From Carallia brachiata (lineage: Eukaryota > Streptophyta > Magnoliopsida > Malpighiales > Rhizophoraceae), in contig JADCRB010000001.1 in assembly GCA_021464245.1 (NCBI GenBank), positions 7,064,152 through 7,128,151 on the forward strand: a stretch of 64,000 bases of DNA. The letters run 5' to 3'. The position numbers and the translations under genes were made by a program. How positions within the stretch are numbered: the stretch's first letter is position 1; every line of letters starts with the position of its first letter. Of the stretch, positions 33,182-43,660 are shown in pieces. The notes below the pieces were generated by a model. The model saw only the letters and a list, made by a program, of their open reading frames with translations, was not told where the DNA came from and searched no databases.

Positions 33182-34154
33182 TCAGGTCCAACAGCAGCAG
33201 CAGCAGCCGCTGCAGCATCTGCAGCCACAACAGCAGCAGCAGCAGCAGCCGCAGCTACAGATGCAACAGAGGAAGATGATGATGGAACTTGGAACAGCTA
33301 TGGGTATGGGGAATATGGGAAACAACATGGGTATTGCAGGTGGAAGGGGAATTGGAGCAGCTGGAATCTCTGGACCAATGGCAGCTGTATCTGGTGTGAA
33401 TAACGTGGGTCAGAGTCCAATGAATCTGGGCCAGAGTTCCAACATTACCAATGTTTTAAGCCAGCATCTCCGTGCTGGGCAAATGACTCCACAACAAGCT
33501 GCTTTCCTAAAACTTAGGATGATGCATGGTCGAACAGGTGCGCTAAGCAGTCCTCAGTCAGGCTTAGCAGGGATGTCAGGTGGTAGACAGGTGCACCCAG
33601 GTTCTGCTGGTCTTTCCATGCTGGGTCAGTCTTTAAACCGAGCAAATATGAACCCAACGCAGCGGAGTGCAATGGGGCCCATGGGTCCACCAAAGTTGAT
33701 GACAGGAATGAATCTATACCTGAACCAACAGCAACAGCAGCAGCTTCAATTACAACAGCAGCAACAAGTGCAGCAGCAGCAGCCGTTTCGGCAACTGCAA
33801 CAGCAGCAACAACAACAGCTGCAACAGCAACAAGAAACAGGTTCATCACTGCAAGCTGTTGTTTCGCCTCCACAAGTAGGTTCACCATCAACCTTGGGAC
33901 TACCACAACTGAATCAGCAATCCCAGCAACAACCTCCTCAGCAGCAGCCAAGCCCGCAGCAAATGAGCCAACGTACCCCAATGAGTCCACAGCTGAGTTC
34001 TGGAGCAATCCATGCCATGAGTGCTGGTAATCCAGAGGCTTGTCCTGCCAGTCCCCAGCTCAGCTCTCAGACCCTTGGCTCTGTTGGAAGCATATCAAAT
34101 TCTCCGATGGAGCTCCAAGGTGTGAACAAAAGTAACTCTGTTGGTAATGCATAA
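27294..34154 (+). CDS. PHL: PHL / SPT20-domain protein (12 coding exons), interrupted
   Basis: Related to Arabidopsis PHYTOCHROME-DEPENDENT LATE-FLOWERING, the plant SPT20-domain protein linked to SAGA-type coactivators and photoperiodic flowering; nuclear. Exons: 27294-27446, 28030-28087, 28187-28251, 28357-28440, 28925-29005, 29215-29358, 29452-29550, 29636-31017, 31394-31619, 31701-31887, 32435-32473, 32559-34154. It begins MGVSFKVSNTGTRFRPKV; the SPT20 core spans exons 3-7 (SLNLYPDGYSIGKPSE, SGRLPGDILDDIPCKY, SWTYGDLM). A basic segment RRKRLRQMPEV opens exon 8, and exon 12 is rich in glutamine and methionine/glycine. Two lesions break the frame: a missing base in a T-run near 31595 and a 38-nt insertion at 31811-31848. 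Undoing both gives 1359 codons, the size expected for the family (Arabidopsis about 1.3 kb codons, recalled). The gene symbol rests on homology. Confidence 0.87.
31811..31848 (+). mobile_element. 38-nt poly(A) micro-insertion in PHL exon 10
   Basis: A 13-bp direct repeat, GGATGGCGATGTT, ends at 31810 and again at 31848. Between the copies lie 25 nt that end in a run of ten A followed by G. Removing one repeat copy plus the 25 nt restores the family reading EDGDVLSGEDYLP. A 13-bp duplication with an adjacent poly(A) is what LINE-mediated insertion of a severely 5'-truncated transcript leaves behind; slippage or template switching is the alternative. Confidence 0.6.
33087..33250 (+). repeat. 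CAG/CAA polyglutamine tract in PHL exon 12
   Basis: A mixed CAG/CAA repeat encodes about 45 glutamines interrupted by a few His, Val, Pro and Leu codons; pure CAG blocks alternate with CAA. Smaller Q-rich blocks follow at 33727-33835. Such prion-like tracts are usual in plant transcription coactivators and vary in length within species. Confidence 0.9.
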
Positions 34155-34867
34155 TCAGATCAACACTTTCTTCAGAGCGACTCTTTCCACAAACAGAAAG
34201 CAGTGGCTGCATCCAGTTTCAGTGTGTTGAAACCAGCTACAATGGTTTGTTTTTCTTTTTGTATATAGCTTACATAATTATCCAAGTGACTGAAAGGATT
34301 CGCGATGGATCATTTCATGGCTAGGTAATGGACCTTATGGTTTCTTATGCTCTGAACTGCAAGTCAATTAAAATGCTGCCATGCTACAAATTTCTTACGA
34401 GCTTGTTAATGCTTAGTTTGGTTAACTAGGAACATTTCATTGTACATTGATTATATGTTTGGACTATATGATGTCCAAGGCACGAAAAAGCTACATTGTT
34501 CGATTTAGATTTCATGCAGCAGCATTTTATGCATGCCCTTCATGGAATTGGAGCTAGACGCGAAAATGGTAATTATTTTGTTTGGGCACTTGCAGTCTGC
34601 CAGTCTCTCAAGGTTGCAAGTGCAACACCAAGCAATAACGCTATTTTCGAAATAGAAACAAATCGTCTCGAATGATGGGGAAAAGAGGTTTTGGAGAAGG
34701 ACGGTGACCAAAAATGGATACCTTTGGCATGTTTGAATACGAAGTCATTTCTCTAGAAATCTGCAAAATAATGAGAACACGGTCGAATGTTCGAATTTTT
34801 ACATGTTTGTGCGCAAGTGCAATCGAATCCTGATGCATAAAGATCCGCAGAATTTCTCGTAGACTTC
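34155..34867. other. PHL-like 3' flank
   Basis: Likely 3' UTR followed by intergenic sequence; no further coding similarity is seen before the HAOX relic. Confidence 0.5.
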
Positions 34868-34959
34868 AAAAAAGCTCAAACTCGTATTTCAGCATTTCGA
34901 TCAAGCTTCAAGCCTCATATTTTTTGCTACCAAACCCGATGACAACGGGTCTTTCCAAC
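34868..34959 (-). pseudogene. relic of a HAOX last exon
   Basis: Minus-strand sequence aligns to the start of HAOX exon 11 of the two downstream copies: the acceptor GCAG at 34960-34963, then a degenerate GTTGGGAGACC-like start, GCAAAA, and TCGAAATGCTGAA corresponding to the IEMLK codons. Stops and indels are present and no other HAOX exon is visible beside it. It records a third, decayed member of the cluster. Confidence 0.55.
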
Positions 34960-35814
34960 CTGCTTGCCATCGACGTTATGTCAATTCACAGTAATGCACC
35001 CAAAAACCTTCAAGAAGTATAACAGATAAAAAGTAGTCCAAACCGCCTTACGTGCAACGGCAAGTAAAGGGATTCAATGCATTCAACAACATGGTACCAT
35101 GGCAAGTAAATGGATTAAGCATGTTACAAACACCACTATGTTGACAACTTAAAGTGCGGCAATGGGGAGTTGGCCTATTCCACTCACTGAATCAAACTTC
35201 AGTTCATATCAAACCTTTAAGATTCTTCAAGGAGCAACCATTCTGCAGAGCCCATAACATTTGAAGTTTGAATCCATTCACAAGTGACAAATGGACTAAT
35301 TAGCCTTTTTACATTTAAGCTCTTAACATTATTGCAGCAATGCCAATTATGAAAAAGGGATCATAATTGATATAACATGGGCTTTTTTTTTTTATTCGTC
35401 ATTGTAAGAGTATCTTTGAGTCAATTTTTTGTGTCAACCAGATCTTGTAGATTCCTTAATAAGTGAGTTCAAGAGTGCAACTCAGGCTTGATATGCACTT
35501 GGAGGGAGTTTAACAAACAAGACACGAATCTTATTAGGCTAGATTAGTTTTAACTCATTGTATAACAACAGAATCAGACTACAATATCTTATATTATCTT
35601 ATACCAAATGAATCCTCGAATATTGTATACAATAGAATAAAACCAGTCTATCTTATACCACACTGCACTGGCAACATATAAATAAGTTATTCATAGAAAG
35701 CCAACCTAAACTAATAGCAGCCAGGTTGCTTCTACTTATTTGATATACAGGTCTCCAATGGTAATCAGGCTGCACTCACTCATCAAGGATGTTTTCAATG
35801 CTTCAAATGCAAAA
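34960..35814. other. region between HAOX relic and HAOX copy A
   Basis: No coding similarity was found. The duplicated segment begins at about 35731, inside the 3' flank of HAOX copy A. Confidence 0.5.
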
Positions 35815-38558
35815 TTAGAGCATGGATTGGAGTCTGTCAGGCACCGTCCTAACATGGCTCCTGGTAATATCTTTCAAGCTAGGACAGCCACATAGTGCCA
35901 TAGTAAGTCAAGCTCATTCTTCAGCATTTCAATCACCTGTCTCACCCCATTTTCTCCTTTTGCTGCCAACCCATAGATGACAGGTCTCCCAACCTGCAAG
36001 CAGCAAGAAATTAAATTACCACAGAAAGAGAGGCAATCGTTTCTTGAATAATGGCTTAGCATGGTCGTGTGTTGCAACATTCAGAGGATTCGAAAATGAA
36101 AGAAAGAGAGCCAATATCTGTAATGTTTAACTTGTACTCAAGTATAGCATTCCAACAAACCCTTGTCAATGCAAGTAGTAGGAGAAGCTAGCGGTTTCTT
36201 GAGATGTAAATAACAAAGGAAATTCTGTTTTTGGTTTCAAGTGAGTGTACTCATCAAATGATCAAAGACAAAAAATCTGAATGAATTTATAACTTGGTCA
36301 GATGAACTCACGAGGACTGCTTGTGCACCAAGGGCTAGTGCCTTGAAAACATCTGTCCCTCTCCTCACTCCTCCATCTAGTAGAACAGGAACCTTTCCTT
36401 CAACTGCATGAACCACCTGGAACCCCGAAATTCCAATGTAAGAATTACAATGTACCACGAACATTCAAACCTACCTATCCAAGAATCACGCAAGTGCCGA
36501 AATATCGTGATATTAAGTCATCACCTCTTCCAGAACAGAAATTGTGGCAGGAGTATAGTCTAGCTGGCGAGCTCCATGATTTGAGACAATGATCCCAGCA
36601 ACACCAACTTCCACAGCCTTTAAGGCTGTCAGAAAATGCACCGTGTCAACAGGTATGATTGAACATATAACAAACCAAAAATTTGCAAGCATATTAATAA
36701 TACTATTCCTGTAAGAATCACTTCAATTATACGCTCCCAACAAATAGACACTAAAAAAATGCAAAAATATAGTTGATGCTAAAATGAATGCATGATGCAT
36801 CAGATACTCTATCGTACCATCTTCTCGAGTTAGTAATCCTTTGATCAGAATTGGCAACTTTGTAATAGATCTTAACCATCCTATATCCTGCAGAGGAAAA
36901 CACTCAGTCACTAAAGGGACATAAGTAAAAGAAATGCGGTTCTTCCGAGTATAAATGCCACTCCATGGCTGTAAAACTATAGATACTGAATAGGCCAATT
37001 AATATTATAAGCATGGAGATCAATTCTGTCAGAAATGTATAAGCAGTACACATATTTTAGTGGCCCTATCTTGAGTGAAAAATGAGACTGAGAATGAACC
37101 CTTTTGCAATGAAACATTTAACACAATGCTCGGTGACTAATTACCGTCCAACTCAAAGAAGCATCCAGGGTTAAATTGGCATAAACTGCAAAATTTGAAC
37201 CACGATCCTGAAAAATTGAGCCCATTACACATGTATACATATATACAAATATATGCCTACATACAGGCATGCATTGCATAGGATATAAGTTCTCAGAAAG
37301 AGGGAGGGTGAGAGGAGGAGTTTTAAGCCTAAAATCCAAATCGAGATGATCACAGGCACAATATTTTGTGTTCTGATTGCTTGCTGGACCAATGTCCATA
37401 TTCTATAAAACTCCAATTGCTTCACGTACAGAGAAAACTTCTTCCGATATGAGACCTTCCAGATTCTTCATTTGAGGTGTAATCATTCTGCAGTTGATAT
37501 GTCAATGGTCATTTGATATGCAATAATTTGCAGCTTATTGCATCAAATTGCACAAAAGAAGAGGGCACCAAAATTTTAGTCGTATTACAGACAAAACATT
37601 CACGGTGCATTAATTCTCGTTGCTGCTCGGGACAAACAGTAAGAGTGACTAATCAAAAGCACATCTTCTGATAGAATGGAAAGGAAGTGACTAGTACTTT
37701 CTTAATGTCTGCCTCCCTTCGACCAAGTTTTGGGGTATCAGCAGTTAGAACAAGAGCCTTATATCCATTCCTTTCAGCTCTCTGTACCAGATTAACAGCA
37801 ATTTCTCTGTTTTTATACACCTGTAAATGCATAATCTGTAACAGTTTAGTGCCTGTGAATGATATTGCAAGAATGATGGAAAATTATGGCACCCAAAAAA
37901 CAAGAAAGGGCTGATTAAAGGCTAATTACATATAGTTGAAAGAATCGAACAGCATCACAGCTAGCAGCAACCTCCTCCAGGCTGTATGAGGCTGAGAATG
38001 ATAAAACCTAGAAGGAAAATTTTAGAACATAAGAACAAGAAAGTACTCAATCTCCTAAGCAAGAAATGATCTAGACACTGAATGAATGAATACCATTATG
38101 GTTTTGCACACAGCTGCTGCTCTGGCAGTCGCAAGCTCTCCTGAAGTAAACAGAACAGCTGGTAAATAAACATAAATTTAAGCAACTTTCAGATATCTGC
38201 TGTCAGAAATAAAGACCTTGGGGTGAGCTAGCTTATGCGAAGCAGTTGGCGCTATCATAATAGGAGCTGCTATAGGATAACCCAATATAGTAGTAGACAA
38301 TGTTATTCTGCTCACATCCACAAGAACTCTAGGCCGAAACCTGAGAAGCCACAGAAATAAATGATGAAATCTCCTATTAGCTGTAACTTGCTTGTAAACA
38401 TCTTTTGGACCTTACGTAATTCTTTGAAATGCTTTCACATTCTCTTCAAGTGTATACTGGTCTTCAGCACCCCCACTGTAGAAGTCATAGAACATTTTTG
38501 GGAGGGCCCGTCTAGCCAATTCTTGGAACTCATTGACGTTAACTATCTCAGCAGCCAT
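35815..38558 (-). pseudogene. (S)-2-hydroxy-acid oxidase (HAOX) copy A, frame-broken
   Basis: FMN-dependent peroxisomal (S)-2-hydroxy-acid oxidase of the glycolate oxidase family, HAOX branch (medium/long-chain hydroxy acids). Exons on the minus strand: 38416-38558, 38217-38340, 38094-38140, 37930-38007, 37698-37820, 37430-37487, 37145-37207, 36818-36887, 36525-36625, 36312-36416, 35815-35993. It keeps [18 protein letters not shown] with the active-site tyrosine, [21 protein letters not shown] with the lysine, SNHGARQLD with the catalytic histidine and arginine, and [23 protein letters not shown]. In the ancestral frame it would end SML, the HAOX-type peroxisomal tripeptide. Compared with copy B it lacks 1 nt at the end of exon 2 (near 38219), 2 nt at the end of exon 5 (near 37698) and 1 nt in exon 11 (near 35907); the first creates an early stop in exon 3. 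Either a pseudogene or a functional gene with consensus errors. Confidence 0.87.
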
Positions 38559-41178
38559 TGAACCTGGAAACAGACTTTCCTGGCAGTGTATAAAAGTGTC
38601 ACCACATGAATGTTAACATAAGCGTAAGAACAAGCAAGTTTTTCCAATTAGAATCAAAAGGAGATTAGGGATACCTAATTGAAGCTATTATCCAGAGAGA
38701 GCAGTGCTTATATCGCACTAGAAAAGCCTTAAATTAGCTCAAGACAAACTATCACATGGCTTAAACATATGCAGCATATCTTTTTTTCATACTATACAGA
38801 ATTTGTGGAATAGCTTGAAACCTAAAGGGTAATAAATTATTATTTTTTTTTATGGGGCTTCAGTGGAGATGGTCTACATCATGGGAAAGAGGGCCGGTGA
38901 GGGAGAGAATTGGGGATGAAAGCCCAGATCCCTTACTTGGAAGACTCAGCTGCCAACCATCCCGCCTAAGGCAAGTCCTCTGGGTGAGAATATAATAGTG
39001 AACAGCCGATCTCACACTCATATTTGGATAAGAAAGAGTCATGTTTTAAAATGGTTCTTGTCAAGCAAAGCCAATTTCCTTCCTTGTTTTGGATACTCAA
39101 GCCATCACTAGTAGTATCAGACCAGCGGTTAGGTTTCCCCGTATCATCATCCAAAGTGTATGCAATTTTTTACTGATGTATCAAACAAGTTCACTATCTC
39201 TATAGTGTTCATGATCCAATACTAGTTTACAAGAATAGGGTGATCCTCAGAATAGTAATTCTAATTTAATCTTACAAGATAACAAGGCAAGTTAATCATA
39301 GGAAAAATTATCAACAAAAAGGAAAATCATAGGAGAAATTATAATACCTGCTATATGAAACCAGAAAAGTGCCAGAGACTGGGAAATTTTGATGAACAGA
39401 ATTTATTTCGGTTCTCCGGATAACAAGTTAGATGATTATAGTAATACACGGTCGATGGATTAGTATGTGAGACTGGAAGTAGAATGACAGGCAGGAAGAA
39501 GAGACCCAGGAAACTGGACTCTGCTGTTGTCTTCGTTGAACCACTTTTAGTGGTCCCAACATGTCCATGTCGCCCAAGTTTCCAAATTGTCAACATCAAA
39601 TGCACGAGGAAAGAAATGTGATAATGCCAGAAAGTTGTCGGAAATGAGAATAAAATAAATGAATGAAATATAAAGTCGAGGAAAGTTAGTTAAGATGATA
39701 ACTTAACGTTATTTAATAAAATAATATATTTATTAATCAAAATAAATTTAAAATAAAATAAAATTTAAAATAAATTTTGTTTAACACTTCCTGTTCGTGA
39801 TAACTTTAGCCTAAAAAACAACAAAAGTGACCAACCCAACTGAGCGCAACTTTCTCTTTTTTGTTTTTTAAAACCTGATTTTTTTAGATGCTTTTGCCAT
39901 CAGGAACAGTTGAATAGTTAGTCTTACTATTAATGTTACATGACATACAACTCGTCAGCAGATGCCCATGTGCAGCGACTTCGTTGAAGAAACAGACAAA
40001 AGCGGGCCCATTTCAGGATTCAGATCAAAGATGAACGTTTTCTTGTATCATTCAGTGTCTTATCTCCAACGTGTTAGAAAACACTCAAATTATTTGGTCG
40101 CCGTAAGAAGTTGACGACAATGTCAAGCCCATCATCTTTGAAACCAATGATAGGATTGCCAGATCAAGGCTGTCAGAGACAATCTTGACCGCCAATTGCA
40201 GGTGGCTTCCAGATGGTACCCCAACAATGTGTCAGCATCCTAATTGCAAGGTAAATCAAGTCTCAATTAGGATCCTGACAATCTAGCATGTTCCACATTT
40301 TAGTCTTTGGCGAACAGTGCAATATCGGCGTTACTACACCTATTCTCGTGCGAACACCACAATACCAGTGTCACTTCATCTAGTATCGGGTAAGGCTTTG
40401 CACTCGATTGGCTTTGCATTACACCCAAACCCCACATTGAAACTCCATGCTTTCAATGTAGGACTCAAATCCCAAACTTTGCCATCAGGACGCTAACAAA
40501 ATGTGGGGGCTTTAAAGGGTTGAAAAGGGGTTACATACTAACATGTGATGAATCATCAACCAAGCCAATGGCCTCACATTTTCAGTATGTGGCTGCTACC
40601 TTTCATGCCAATAAGTCTTAAAGAGTTTTTCCATCTTTAACTAGACCTCTCCATTGGCGGGCCGGACACCAGCTCACAAAATGAAAATGTTCAACTTTCC
40701 TAACATATCCCTTTATTACATTTTATGGCCCAAAAGTTGCCTGAAAGCTTCGACCATTGATGAGCTCATGACATGTCAAATTAGAGCTTTTCCAAGAGTG
40801 GAGTGATCATGATGCTTAACTATTCCGCTTGCGCCATTGCCATATGATATCCAACAACACGTTGTAGCAAAAGTGACTTCCCAATTCTGGAGATGATTCA
40901 CATGGACTGTCTTGTGCAATAGTTGCATGTCCAAGTCCAACCAAGTGGCTTAGGGGCATGATAAGAATTTCAGAGTTTACATGTCGATGCAAATGCAAAC
41001 TAGCAAGCCCACAGGGCCAATGCAATTAAAGAAAGAAGATTATGTCCTCACAACAGGAAATCAAAAGGTATAGCAACATACACCACAAAACTGACATCTG
41101 TCATAGTGGTACTCCCAAAGCATGCCTCGGGTCCCTCAGATCAAGAAAAAGAACACTCAATACCGACATTAATTCATC
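38559..41178. other. HAOX copy A leader and flank
   Basis: A good acceptor (TTTCCAG, minus strand) sits just before the start codon and a donor CAG/GTATTA near 39350, so a leader intron of about 0.8 kb is likely. The leader exon would lie at about 39350-39600. The rest is unrecognised and is shared with copy B. Confidence 0.5.
38840..38985 (-). mobile_element. SINE-like element in HAOX-A leader intron
   Basis: On the minus strand a tRNA-like block carries GGCTTTCATCCCC, which resembles a decayed B-box, preceded by an A-box-like TTGGCAGCTGAGTCTT, with an A-rich end near 38840. The same insertion is present at 46655-46800, so it predates the duplication. Confidence 0.4.
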
Positions 41179-42760
41179 TTACTGATTCAAATTGTTAATT
41201 TTATCCTCATGATTGCCCGTGTCTCCCCCATCCTTGTATAAAGTTTTACGCACTTGCAAGCCTTCTTTTGTTTCATTGAGTGCAAACGGCTCCAAAAAGT
41301 TCGTAATCTCCCCCAAAATGTGGGCCAACAGTGGCCATTTGATGTACGGCATCTTCCAAGAACATGATGCCACGCTTCCCCAATGGCTGCCAAATACAGA
41401 AAGCAGAGGTTGCAACATATTTGCAAAGCTTCAATTAAGCAGCCAAAGGTTTAGGGAGATTCAAATTCACCTGTTCAATTGTGTTGTTATCTATCAGAGC
41501 AACCTTCTGGTTGCTTATTTTTGTAAAGTAGTTTACGAACATTCTCAAGACTTGGATGTTTGCACAAAGAACAAACAGCTTGAATCTCAATAAGGCAACT
41601 TAGCAACTGACAGAGCATTGTGTCCACAGCTAAGGCACAAGCATCATTGCATACTAGCTTCCAGAAGAGAAAAAAGAAATAAGGAAACATATTAAGTTTT
41701 TTAAAGATGATGTAATAGATGAGAATGTCTTAAGGTTCCCAATTTGCTAATGCAGTCCTGAACAATGTCTGAAAGGACCAGTGTTTCAACCTTTTACAGC
41801 ATTTTACAGGCTACCCAACAGTGGCAGTGACCACCAAAAGAAAAGGAAAAAGAAAAAGAAAAAACCGTGGCAAGTAATGCTAACTTTGCCCTCACACTAA
41901 GCAATGAATGAAATATGGCATCAAAGAATCTGTATGATGGATTAAGAAATGAAACAATTCATCAAGCATGAAAACAGCAAAGGTGTTGCTCTAAATGATA
42001 TGTGGACATAAAAGGCGCACGCAAGCAAGGAGCAACCAAAATAAGTAAGTTTCTGCGGGCAATCTCAAACACACAGAAACAAAGCAAGACAATGAGCCAC
42101 CGTCCTAGTTCAGTTCAAGGCTTCAACTATGATTTAAGCTCAAAATAGAGAAAAAGGACCCTGATAACAGTTAGAAAAGATTGCTATCAGCCTCACATCT
42201 ATTCCGGCTCCCAAATCATATATGTAAAACAAAGAAAAACGCTAGAAGGATCCACGAAGTTTGAGAATCTTTGACATGGTTCACATAAATCAACTATAGA
42301 ACGCATCCCCAAAGATCCAGTAAAGATAATTTACACGACTTTAAGCACCCAAATGAGAAAACATATAATCAAGGGAAGCTGAAAGAAAACTGGCATTAGG
42401 ATCAAACGTAATGAAGTGACCCCAAATAATAGCTCACAAGATCTAGTTGAAGTACTTCTGATTGGAGTCATGAATTTACGTATAACTCACACTGCCTTTC
42501 TTTTGATATTCATATCATCAAGCAATTTTTTTTCTTCAATAGATTTATATACAGTAATTGTCTACGTTCCACAAATATATAAACCAAGCTTTGAGCATCA
42601 TACCCATAAGTAACATATGGTTCCACCTTTTGAAGCATTTCTAACACCCCCACATTTGCCTTCATGAATGCACCATGAAAAATTTTCTTCGACCTCACGT
42701 CAAAGAGGATCTTCTCAGTTTTCAGGGGCACGTCATTTTTTTCTCGAAAGACATGGCAAC
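41179..42760 (-). pseudogene. ribosomal protein L7-like pseudogene, copy A (3' exons)
   Basis: Resembles the plant L7-1 branch of ribosomal protein L7/uL30. Minus-strand pieces: an exon at about 42604-42760 (KNDVPLKTEKILFDV, KKIFHGAFMKAN, LQKVEPYVTYG, donor GTATGA); a middle exon ending at 41471 (SLENVRKLLYK); and a last exon 41179-41386 (LYKDGGDTGNHEDKIN, the family C terminus). The middle exon has lost bases after LLYK, so that the following block is out of frame; this lesion is shared with copy B. The last exon has one extra G in a G-run near 41321. No N-terminal exon is present on this side of the LTR element. Confidence 0.72.
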
Positions 42761-42870
42761 ATCAGATGCAGGCACAGTTGGGAGAACATTGAGGGAAATC
42801 ACCTCAAAAAGCATACCCCTGAACGTGAACTAGGAATGACAGCTTTAAACTTATCGTCAATGATGCTGAT

Positions 42871-43575
42871 ATTGGCCTCTTTGGAGTCAATGGCCTGTTT
42901 ATTTATTACTTGTTCTGCTCCTACCCTCCAGTGATCTCTCTCTGTTATTAGGTCTGAGTTCGTTTGTGTTCGCTTCCGCAAATTTTCCAACAAGTGGTAT
43001 CAGAGCGCAAATGATCTTATGGAACCTGTGGATCTTGAAAAGAAGCCGTGCCCTCAATGGAAGCCCAATAGGAGGGGTAACCCATTAGGAATAGATTTTC
43101 AATGGAAGGCCCAGAGAGAGAAACTTAACAGGAGAAGTGGATCCCAATGGAAAGCTCAAAAAGAGGTCTAACAAGAGGAGTCCAAGCATTGAAAAAGAAA
43201 CAAAAAAATACACAAGTCGAAAGGCAAGGCGGCTCAATGGCAAGGTGGTCCATCAAAAAATCAGACGGCTAAGTAGTCAGAGGACCAGAAAAGTAAGATG
43301 TAATGGTTCTTGACCGTTCTAGGAGAGCAAGTGCACTCACACTTGATGGGGAGTGTTGAAGTGCAAGTATGAGTGTGTACAGGGGTAGCAAATCCCACAT
43401 GGAAAGTGGGAGAAGAGTGCTAGCAACATATAATTGAGGCCCAATGACCCATATCCAAGCCAATTGATTTTGGTAAGAGTAGAGTCAGTGGCCTGTTTGT
43501 TTGTTGCTTATTCTCATTCCTACCCTACAATGATCACTCTCTGTTATTGGGCTTGAGCTTGTGTGTGTCCGCTTC
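42871..43575 (+). mobile_element. truncated LTR/TRIM element at the duplication junction
   Basis: Right repeat 43354 to about 43575 starts TGTTGAAG; the left repeat is a 5'-truncated copy at about 42871-42992 that ends CAACA. A primer-binding site TGGTATCAGAGC is at 42995-43006 and a purine tract GATGGGGAG at 43345-43353. The internal part is about 350 bp with no coding sequence. The right repeat stops short of the sequence CAAATTTTCCAACA that ends the left one; it is cut exactly where duplication copy B begins. Confidence 0.68.
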
Positions 43576-43660
43576 TACTACTTATTTGATATACAGGTTT
43601 CCAAAGGTAATCAAGCTGCACTCACTCGTCTGGGATAATTTCAATGCTTCAAATGCAAAA

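Larger units (their letters stand above)
35731..41876. repeat. segmental duplication, copy A
   Basis: About 6.1 kb that aligns collinearly with 43576-49363. It contains all HAOX exons, the leader intron with its SINE-like insert, about 2 kb of upstream flank and the last two RPL7-like exons. Similarity starts at CTACTTATTTGATATACAGG and fades after AAACCGTGGCAAGTAA. Copy A holds about 150 bp near 40390-40540 that copy B lacks. Confidence 0.88.

Noticed and set aside
33024..34008. Long minus-strand open frames over the PHL glutamine-rich exon (poly-Leu and Ala/Val-rich proteins)
   Set aside because: They are antisense shadows of CAG/CAA repeats on the plus strand, with no independent coding signal.
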